Shown: positions 9,168 to 15,967 of the stretch, piece by piece
How the letters are laid out: every line of letters begins with the position of its first letter
Numbering within the stretch: the stretch's first letter is position 1
Origin: GCA-2862585 sp965661345
GTDB taxonomy: Bacteria > Bacteroidota > Bacteroidia > Flavobacteriales > UBA7312
Length of the DNA: 64,000 nt
Direction of reading: 5' to 3'
NCBI GenBank assembly: GCA_965661345.1
Contig: CBFIDK010000006.1
Span: 1 to 64,000 of the forward strand
Program-made: the position numbers and the translations under genes
Notes under the pieces: generated by a model
Told to the model about the DNA's origin: nothing
What the model saw: the letters and a program-made list of their open reading frames with translations, nothing else
Database searches by the model: none

Positions 9168-9617
9168 TTAATAATTCAATCCTGCAGAGAACTGAAGCAT
9201 TACTCTCACTTTCTGCCCATCTTGATAGGCTGGAGATAAAAAGCGTAATTTCTTAGCCGCCTCTAATACCTTAGCATTCAGCGAACTTTCAAGTTCAGCT
9301 TTTGCATCACCCTCCTCCATATTAATGTAAACGCCTCTTGGCATTGTAACGTCAGAAACTGAACCGTCTTTTTCTACCACTAAAGAAATCATACATTTTG
9401 TAACGTTTCCACTAGGGTTTTCTACTGTAATGGCCTTTTTGAAGTAGTCGGTCAGCATACTCAATGTACACGGAAATGGCGCATTAGCAAAGCGTTCATT
9501 TTGACACTCTTGAAAAACAGGCATTACTTCAGCACGTCTTAAAATATCATCACTACTACTCTGAGCAAATGTGCTTAAAGCCAAAAAGGACAGACAAAAA
9601 ACAACTATTTTTTTCAT
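9168..9617 (-). CDS. Secreted TonB C-terminal-domain-like protein
   Basis: A 149-aa protein with a cleavable signal peptide (MKKIVVFCLSFLALSTFAQ). The remainder resembles a lone TonB C-terminal domain as found in many Bacteroidota proteins: an opening around VMPVFQECQ, a strand pair MISLVVEKDGSVSDVTMPRG, then a helix LEAAKKLRFLSPAYQDGQKV and a final strand RVMLQFSAG. There is no N-terminal anchor or proline-rich spacer, so it cannot energise receptors the way TonB does. A periplasmic binding role is more likely. Two or three cysteines in the mature part (CQNER, FPCT, TKCM) may form a disulphide. It is monocistronic, with its own terminator. Confidence 0.7.
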   Translation of the reverse strand: MKKIVVFCLSFLALSTFAQSSSDDILRRAEVMPVFQECQNERFANAPFPCTLSMLTDYFKKAITVENPSGNVTKCMISLVVEKDGSVSDVTMPRGVYINMEEGDAKAELESSLNAKVLEAAKKLRFLSPAYQDGQKVRVMLQFSAGLNY

Positions 9618-9659
9618 ATTTTTTTTAGGTTTAAATGAATTGTCAATTTACAAAATATA

Positions 9660-11639
9660 TTAATAGCTCAATAAGTCTTTGAGCTTTTGTTCGAACTTAC
9701 TTTTAGCTAAGAAGTTTTCTTCCAAAGATTTAGCGAAAGGCACAGCTGTATTTAAACTAGCAGAACGCCTTACTGGCGCATCCAAATATTCAAAACAATG
9801 TTCAGCTATTAGTGCCGAAATATCGGCTCCAAAACCGCCTATTTCACAATCTTCGTGTAGTATAATAGCCCTACCTGTCTTCTTTACCGATTCAAAAATA
9901 GCCTCTGTATCCAAAGGGACTAATGTTCTTAAATCTATCAAATCGGCAGAAATATCTGGGTTGTTTTCCAAAACTTCTAAAGCCCAATGTACGCCAGCAC
10001 CATAACTAATAATACTGACTTCACGGCCTTCTTTTAAGCGCATGGCTTTTCCAATCTCTAAAGTGTAATAATCGTCGGGCACATCTTGATAAACGCTTCT
10101 GTACAAGGCTTTATGTTCAAAAAACATCACAGGATTTGGGTCTTCAATAGCTGCTGCCAACAAGCCCTTGGCGTCGGCTGGAAATGCCGGATAAACTACC
10201 TTTAATCCTGGAGTATGTGTAAACCAAGCCTCATTGGATTGAGAATGAAAAGGTCCCGCTCCTACTCCTGCACCAGTTGGCATACGCACTACCACGTCAG
10301 CAGATTGCCCCCAACGGTAATGCACCTTTGCTAAATAATTTACAATGGGGTTAAATCCTGAACTGACAAAGTCGGCAAACTGCATTTCCATAATGGCCTT
10401 GTAGCCGTTAATGGCTAAACCCATAGAGGCACTAACAATAGCCGATTCACAAATGGGCGTATTGCGTACCCTTTCCCTTCCAAATTCTTCAATAAAACCG
10501 TCCGTAATTTTAAACACACCGCCATATTCGGCAATGTCTTGCCCCATAATTACTGAATTGGGAAAACGCTGCATAGACTGTTTTAATCCATCTGAAATGG
10601 CATCTACTAATCGAATGTTAGAAACCTTATCGCTTTTTGGGGATTGGGGCTGCAAATGGTATGGAAAAAATACATCTTGCAATTCTTTCTCTTCCGTAGA
10701 ATGGATTTCTTCTTCGGCAAAGGCCGTTTCAAGGGCTAGATTTATTTCTTTTTTAATCTCTTCTTTGGTGGCAGAAATAACTTCTTCCGTCAACACCTTT
10801 TCTTTGAGTAGGTAATTCTCAAAATTTATAACAGGATCTTTTGGAGTCCACTCATCAAATTTTTCTTGAGGGACATACTTTGTTCCTGAGGCCTCTTCGT
10901 GCCCTCGCATCCTAAACGTCATGCACTCTAGTAAAACTGGCTTGGGATTGGCCTGCATTTCTTTTTTAAGCTGACTGATGGTTCTGTAAACTTCTAAAAT
11001 ATTGTTGCCGTCAATGGTATAGGATTCCATGCCAAAACCTTTGCCCTTATCGGCTATTTGTTGGCATCTAAATTGTTCGTTTATAGGAGTGGATAAGCCA
11101 TAACCGTTGTTTTCGACTATAAAAATTACTGGTAAATCCCATACGGCTGCCACATTCAAAGCCTCATGAAAATCACCCTCAGAAGTACCTCCTTCTCCAC
11201 TAAATACCGCTGTTACTTGCTTATTGTCCTTGAGTTTGTTGGCAAGAGCTATGCCGTCTGCTACACCAAGCTGTGGCCCTAAATGGGATATCATTCCTAC
11301 TATGTTATACTCTTGTGTACCAAAGTGAAAAGAACGGTCTCTTCCTTTTGTAAAGCCACTGCTTTTACCTTGAAATTGAGAAAACAAACGTTGCAATGGA
11401 ACGCCTTTAGTGGTAAAGACACCCAAATTGCGGTGCATGGGTAATATATATTCGTCTTGATCTAATGCCGAAGTAACACCCACTGCAATCGCTTCTTGAC
11501 CAATACCTGAAAACCATTTGGAAATTTTACCCTGTCGGAGAAGAATAAGCATTTTTTCTTCCACCATTCTGGGCTTAAGGATAGACTTGTACAGCGCCAA
11601 TAACTGCTCGTCATTTATTCCTTTACGATTGTAGTTCAT
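9660..11639 (-). CDS. 2-oxoacid dehydrogenase E1, alpha-beta fusion
   Basis: Thiamine-diphosphate-dependent decarboxylase component of a branched-chain 2-oxoacid (or related) dehydrogenase complex, 659 aa. The first half (about 1-330) is E1 alpha, with the ThDP motif GEGGTSEGDFHEAL ending in VENNGYG. The second half (about 335-659) is E1 beta, starting at IRLVDAISDGLKQSM with the MGQDIAEYGG signature and closing with the usual transketolase C-domain. Such single-chain E1 proteins are common in Bacteroidota. ATG at 11639 is chosen over a TTG two codons upstream. The E2 and E3 genes are not in the window, so the exact substrate is inferred from family resemblance. Confidence 0.9.
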   Translation of the reverse strand: MNYNRKGINDEQLLALYKSILKPRMVEEKMLILLRQGKISKWFSGIGQEAIAVGVTSALDQDEYILPMHRNLGVFTTKGVPLQRLFSQFQGKSSGFTKGRDRSFHFGTQEYNIVGMISHLGPQLGVADGIALANKLKDNKQVTAVFSGEGGTSEGDFHEALNVAAVWDLPVIFIVENNGYGLSTPINEQFRCQQIADKGKGFGMESYTIDGNNILEVYRTISQLKKEMQANPKPVLLECMTFRMRGHEEASGTKYVPQEKFDEWTPKDPVINFENYLLKEKVLTEEVISATKEEIKKEINLALETAFAEEEIHSTEEKELQDVFFPYHLQPQSPKSDKVSNIRLVDAISDGLKQSMQRFPNSVIMGQDIAEYGGVFKITDGFIEEFGRERVRNTPICESAIVSASMGLAINGYKAIMEMQFADFVSSGFNPIVNYLAKVHYRWGQSADVVVRMPTGAGVGAGPFHSQSNEAWFTHTPGLKVVYPAFPADAKGLLAAAIEDPNPVMFFEHKALYRSVYQDVPDDYYTLEIGKAMRLKEGREVSIISYGAGVHWALEVLENNPDISADLIDLRTLVPLDTEAIFESVKKTGRAIILHEDCEIGGFGADISALIAEHCFEYLDAPVRRSASLNTAVPFAKSLEENFLAKSKFEQKLKDLLSY

Positions 11640-11706
11640 AAACAAATCCCTTCGTTAAGCGGTAAAAATATAATAATTCGTTACTTTGTGCAATAAATTT
11701 AAGTCA

Positions 11707-11823
11707 ATGAATTGGGAAGATATCATCATTATTGTTTTACTATTAAGTGCTGTGCTTTATCTGGTTAAAACACTTCGCAAGCCAAAGTCTAACTGTGGTG
11801 ACAATAACTGCGACTGTGGATAA
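11707..11823 (+). CDS. FeoB-associated-type Cys-rich small membrane protein
   Basis: A 38-aa protein missed by ordinary length cut-offs. It has a short acidic start (MNWEDI), one hydrophobic helix (IIIIVLLLSAVLYLV), a basic stretch (KTLRKPK) and a Cys-rich tail SNCGDNNCDCG. This architecture matches the FeoB-associated Cys-rich membrane proteins, which accompany ferrous iron transporters, although no feoB is present here. The stop is 3 nt before the ATG of the LtaS-like gene, so translation of the two is probably linked. A near-match to the -7 box (TTACTTTG, 11681-11688) lies upstream. Confidence 0.7.
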   Translation: MNWEDIIIIVLLLSAVLYLVKTLRKPKSNCGDNNCDCG

Positions 11824-11826
11824 CAT

Positions 11827-13650
11827 ATGGGCCTAAGACATTTGATTAGCTTTTTTAAACGAATTCTTTTATTGTGCGGCATCTATGCCTTAAGTCGATT
11901 GGCTTTTTTCTTCAAAAATTACGAAATCAGCCAATTTCCAGAGCTAATGGCTGCAATGGCGGAAGGGTTACGCTTTGATATTTCGGCTTTGCTTTACATC
12001 AATACACCTGTCGTTTTATTATTCATCGTTCACTTCTTTTTTCCAGCCCAAAAAGCCTTTAACCGCCTGATTAATACCGTATTCTATTGCATAAATATTC
12101 CTTTTATTCTGTTGAACAATATCGATATCGTTTTCTACGCCTTTAATCTAAAACGATCCACCATTGACTTTTTTAATTTCATCACCTATACAGATGTTAA
12201 AAACGTTTATCTCAACTATATTTTTGAGTATTGGGAAATTACTTTACTAAGCATAGTTCAAATAGGCTTTTTACTTTCCATTACACGCTTACCCCATTTG
12301 TACAAAAGAAGTATTTTCTCACTAGCTACCCTTTTACTATTTGTTGGTACAATGGTGTTAGGAATGCGAGGCGGCACTCAGCTAAAACCCATAAAACCCA
12401 TTAATGCTGGAGTACTTACCAACAGCAGTTTTCCTGATTTGGTACTAAACACGCCCTTTACAATATTGAACTCGTATAATCAAGAAAACCTTAGTCCCAT
12501 AGGCTATTTTCAAGAAATTGACTCCACAATTTACAACCCTATCCATCAATACCCATCGGATTCGTTCACAAAAGAAAATGTTGTTATCATCATCTTGGAA
12601 AGTTTTTCGAAAGAATTTATCGGCTTTCACAATGAAGGCAAAGACTATACTCCATTTCTGGACAGCATTATGGCCAACGCTTTGGTAGTTGAAAACGCCT
12701 TTGCTAATGGTATTCGTTCTATTGAAGCTTTACCAGCTATCACAGCTTCTATCCCCTCCCTAATGCCCGAGCCCTTTATCACAACGGCTTATGCCAACAA
12801 CCGTTTTGAAAGCATCGCCAGCCTCTTAAGAAATGAAGACTATTCCACTTCCTTTTTTCATGGTGGCGAAAGAGGAACAATGGGTTTTTACGAATTCAGC
12901 AAGAAGACAGGATTTCAAGAGTATTTTGGAAGAGAAGAGTACAATAACGATGCCGATTACGATAACAATTGGGGAATATACGATGCGCCATTTTTCCAAT
13001 TCTTTGCCCAAGAACTTAACAAGAAAAAAGAACCGTTTTTAACAGCCTTTTTCTCCCTCACCTCCCATCCTCCATACAAGATTCCTGAACAATACAAAGG
13101 TAAGTTTCCCGAAGGCAATCTCGAAATACACCAAAGCATTGGCTACACCGATTATGCCCTCAAACGTTTTTTCGATTCAGCCAAACAATCGAATTGGTTT
13201 GACAATACTCTATTTGTTATTACTGCCGATCATACATCACCCTTATCGGATAATAGTGACTACAAAAATAAAATTGGGCGTTATTCCATTCCTCTTGTCT
13301 TTTGGAAGTCCGATAACTCTCTAAAAGGAAACATTAAAACCATTAGCCAACAAACGGATATCATGCCTAGCATCCTGCATATTCTTGGCTATGACAAAGA
13401 ATTTTTTAGCTTTGGTAAATCAATTTTCGATAAAAAGTCTTGGGCAGTTTCATATTTAAAGGGACAATACCTTTTAATTTCTGACCAAAACTTTCTACTG
13501 AATAAAGATGAAAATTATAATTCTTTTACAGACTTAACTTTAAAAAACAAAAGCGAAACCAATGACAGTTTAACCATTTTGCTGCAATCTGTAAAACAGG
13601 ATTTTAATAATAGAATGATTAAAAATCAAATGCGACTAAATGAAAATTAG
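11827..13650 (+). CDS. LtaS-like sulfatase-superfamily transferase
   Basis: A 607-aa inner-membrane protein of the LTA synthase / phosphoglycerol transferase family. The first 190 or so residues contain about five hydrophobic helices. The rest is an alkaline-phosphatase-superfamily domain on the outer face: NVVIIILESFSKEFIG carries the metal Glu, NGIRSIEALPAI holds the likely Ser nucleophile, and VITADHTSP gives the metal Asp-His pair. FFSLTSHPPY is also typical. Enzymes of this family move phosphoglycerol or phosphoethanolamine head groups from phospholipids to glycans or lipid A. The Gram-negative context makes a lipoteichoic acid product unlikely. It overlaps the following lipid-kinase-like gene by 11 nt. 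Confidence 0.88.
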   Translation: MGLRHLISFFKRILLLCGIYALSRLAFFFKNYEISQFPELMAAMAEGLRFDISALLYINTPVVLLFIVHFFFPAQKAFNRLINTVFYCINIPFILLNNIDIVFYAFNLKRSTIDFFNFITYTDVKNVYLNYIFEYWEITLLSIVQIGFLLSITRLPHLYKRSIFSLATLLLFVGTMVLGMRGGTQLKPIKPINAGVLTNSSFPDLVLNTPFTILNSYNQENLSPIGYFQEIDSTIYNPIHQYPSDSFTKENVVIIILESFSKEFIGFHNEGKDYTPFLDSIMANALVVENAFANGIRSIEALPAITASIPSLMPEPFITTAYANNRFESIASLLRNEDYSTSFFHGGERGTMGFYEFSKKTGFQEYFGREEYNNDADYDNNWGIYDAPFFQFFAQELNKKKEPFLTAFFSLTSHPPYKIPEQYKGKFPEGNLEIHQSIGYTDYALKRFFDSAKQSNWFDNTLFVITADHTSPLSDNSDYKNKIGRYSIPLVFWKSDNSLKGNIKTISQQTDIMPSILHILGYDKEFFSFGKSIFDKKSWAVSYLKGQYLLISDQNFLLNKDENYNSFTDLTLKNKSETNDSLTILLQSVKQDFNNRMIKNQMRLNEN

Positions 13651-14512
13651 ATTTATCATAAATCCTATTTCTGGTGGTGGAAAACACATAGGCATTGTTG
13701 ATGTAATTAAACAGCATCTTGACACTGAACGTTTTGATTACGACATTGTGTTTACTGAACGCCAAAAACACGCCGTAGAACTGTCCAAAAAAGCAGTTGA
13801 AGAAAAGGTAGATGTAGTCGTTGCAGTTGGAGGCGATGGCAGCATGCACGAATGTGCATCTGGAGTTGTTGGCAGTTCTACTGCACTTGCTGTATTGCCA
13901 TGCGGTTCAGGTAATGGCTTTGCCTTCCATTTCAAAATGAATGCTGATTGGGAAAAAGCTGTAAGTCAACTCAATAGCTGTGATTTTAGAACCATAGACA
14001 GTTGTACCGCCAACGGCATGCCCTTTTTCAACGTTTCTGGCGTAGGCTTTGATGCCCATATTGCAAGTCTCTTTGCGACTGCCAACGTTAGGGGATTTTT
14101 GACCTATATAAAATTAGTTCTTCGTGAATGCGCATTATATCCAGCTCAGAAATATACTCTAGAATATGATGGCAAAACCGAAACTCACGAAGCTGTAATT
14201 ATTTCTTGGGCAAATGCCACTCAGTTCGGACATAACGCACAAATATCGCCTGAAAGCCTAGTAGATGATGGCCTTGTAGATATTTGCATCCTGAAGGACT
14301 TTAACCGTCTGAAAGTGCCTTTATTTATTTACCGCTTGTTTACATCTAGTATCCACCGTTCTAAATACATGAAAATAATACGCACAAAAAGCATAACGAT
14401 TAATTGCCAAAATGGAATTAGTCATCTAGATGGTGAAGGTGTCGATTTAGGCACTAGCATTCACATTAACACCCTACCAAAATCATTAAAAATATTTGTT
14501 CCCAATGGCTAA
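13640..14512 (+). CDS. Diacylglycerol/lipid kinase family protein
   Basis: A 290-aa cytosolic or membrane-peripheral kinase of the DgkB/YegS family. It has the opening INPISGGGK, the ATP-binding GGDGSMHE motif and the PCGSGNGFA motif (family form PxGTGNDFA), followed by the beta-rich C-domain with a late HLDGEGVDLG. The predicted reaction is phosphorylation of diacylglycerol or a related lipid by ATP. The start overlaps the LtaS-like gene by 11 nt. Phosphoglycerol transfer by LtaS-type enzymes releases diacylglycerol, so recycling of that product is a reasonable role here. Sphingosine-type lipids, common in Bacteroidota, are an alternative substrate. Confidence 0.88.
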   Translation: MKIRFIINPISGGGKHIGIVDVIKQHLDTERFDYDIVFTERQKHAVELSKKAVEEKVDVVVAVGGDGSMHECASGVVGSSTALAVLPCGSGNGFAFHFKMNADWEKAVSQLNSCDFRTIDSCTANGMPFFNVSGVGFDAHIASLFATANVRGFLTYIKLVLRECALYPAQKYTLEYDGKTETHEAVIISWANATQFGHNAQISPESLVDDGLVDICILKDFNRLKVPLFIYRLFTSSIHRSKYMKIIRTKSITINCQNGISHLDGEGVDLGTSIHINTLPKSLKIFVPNG

Positions 14513-14840
14513 GAAAAAGAATAAAATTGGTGTAATGTATTCAACCAATTCAAATTTTGAATACGAATACGAAAGCGAACAAAAAACCCTTGCTGTTGCT
14601 GACCAACGTATTGAAGTGTGGATTGATAAAAAAAATAGAGGTGGTAAAATTGCTACAATTGTCAAAGGCTTTGTAGGTACTGAATCTGATTTAAAAGATC
14701 TGGGGAAAGTGTTAAAATCGGCTTGTGGCGTGGGCGGTAGTGCTAAAAATGGAGAAATAATTATTCAGGGTAATGTACGCGATAAAGTCATGCAAATTCT
14801 TTCCGATAAAGGTTACTTCTGTAAAAGAGTAGGCGGCTAA
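14505..14840 (+). CDS. SUI1/YciH-like translation factor
   Basis: A 111-aa homologue of eIF1/SUI1 (YciH). The ATG at 14505, overlapping the kinase gene by 8 nt, is preferred to a TTG at 14496. The SUI1 core runs from QRIEVWIDKKNRGGKIATIVKGF through LGKVLKSACGVGGSAKNGEIIIQG to a C-terminal VRDKVMQILSDKGY. Bacterial YciH proteins have been linked to fidelity of initiation, but their exact role is not settled. The gene is the last of the FeoB-associated/LtaS/kinase run and converges on bshA with a 4-nt overlap. Confidence 0.9.
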   Translation: MAKKKNKIGVMYSTNSNFEYEYESEQKTLAVADQRIEVWIDKKNRGGKIATIVKGFVGTESDLKDLGKVLKSACGVGGSAKNGEIIIQGNVRDKVMQILSDKGYFCKRVGG

Positions 14841-15967
14841 ACCAACGAGCGGTATAAATCCTCATACAAAGGAACTATCTTCTCTAAATCAAATGTTTTA
14901 GCGTGTTCAAAAGCATTTTTCTTGAACTTAGCTAAGGTTTCTTTATCTGATAAAATACTCAGGGATGCGGCTATCATACTGTCCACATCGCCTACCTCTC
15001 TAAGATAGCCAGTTTTTCCCTCAATATTTACCTCAGGCAGTCCACCTACATTTGAAGATATCACTGGAACTGAGGACGCCATTGCTTCCAAAGCAACCAA
15101 TCCAAAACTTTCCGTTTCTGAAGGCAGCAAAAACAAATCGGATATTTCTGTTATTTGTTCAATGCGTTTTGACTTGCCCAAGAAAAAGATTTTATCTTCT
15201 AAATCTAACATCCGTGTTAAGGTCTTAACCCCTTCTAATTCTGGGCCTTCACCAACCATAAGAAGACTGGCATTTACTTCTTTTTGAATGCCCTCAAAAA
15301 TGCGAATTACATCGCCTACTCGTTTTAGCTTTCTAAAATTAGAAACATGAGTAATAACGAAAGCATCCTCAGAAGCAAAATTAGCCCTTAGGCTTCCATC
15401 AACTCCATTATTATAAAGGGAAAGGTCCACAAAGTTTGGAATCACTTTTATGTCTTTGTCAATCTTAAAAAAGCTGTAAGTATCATCCTTTAAACTCTGC
15501 GAAACTGCCGTAACTATATCCGATTGGTTAATGGCAAATTCAATTACTGGTTGATAGGATTTATCTTTACCCAATAAAGTTATGTCCGTACCATGAAGGG
15601 TGGTTATAAAAGGTAAATCTATGTTTCTACTCTTTAATATTTGCTTTGCAGAATAGGCCGCCGATGCATGAGGAATTGCGTAATGCACATGCAGTAAATC
15701 CAATTTTTGGGAAATAGCAACATCTACTAATTTACTAGAAAGAAGTAGTTCATAGGGTGCATACTCAAAAAGTGGATAGTCAGAAACCGAAACTTTATGG
15801 TAGAACATGTTTTCAGTAAACATATCCATACGTACTGGTTTGCTGTATGTAATGAAATGAACCTCATGACCACGCTCGGCAAAAGCCTTTCCCAGTTCCG
15901 TAGCCACAATACCACTACCTCCAAAAGTAGGATAACACACTACACCTATCTTTAACTGCTTTTGCAT
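14837..15967 (-). CDS. bshA: BshA, N-acetyl-alpha-D-glucosaminyl L-malate synthase
   Basis: GT4-family glycosyltransferase of 376 aa that joins GlcNAc from UDP-GlcNAc to L-malate, the first step of bacillithiol synthesis. It has the BshA opening IGVVCYPTFGGSGIVATELG, the acceptor-site region HVHYAIPHASAAY, TTLHGTDITLLG, and the donor-site motif ETESFGLVALEAMASS. The length is normal. It is directly abutted (no spacer) by the upstream GH3/serine-hydrolase gene, with which it forms an operon. Flavobacteria are known to make bacillithiol, which fits. Confidence 0.92.
   Translation of the reverse strand: MQKQLKIGVVCYPTFGGSGIVATELGKAFAERGHEVHFITYSKPVRMDMFTENMFYHKVSVSDYPLFEYAPYELLLSSKLVDVAISQKLDLLHVHYAIPHASAAYSAKQILKSRNIDLPFITTLHGTDITLLGKDKSYQPVIEFAINQSDIVTAVSQSLKDDTYSFFKIDKDIKVIPNFVDLSLYNNGVDGSLRANFASEDAFVITHVSNFRKLKRVGDVIRIFEGIQKEVNASLLMVGEGPELEGVKTLTRMLDLEDKIFFLGKSKRIEQITEISDLFLLPSETESFGLVALEAMASSVPVISSNVGGLPEVNIEGKTGYLREVGDVDSMIAASLSILSDKETLAKFKKNAFEHAKTFDLEKIVPLYEDLYRSLV

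Noticed and set aside
10411..10815. 134-codon plus-strand open frame over the E1 fusion gene
   Set aside because: Antisense shadow of the E1 gene; Ser/Ile-rich with no motifs.
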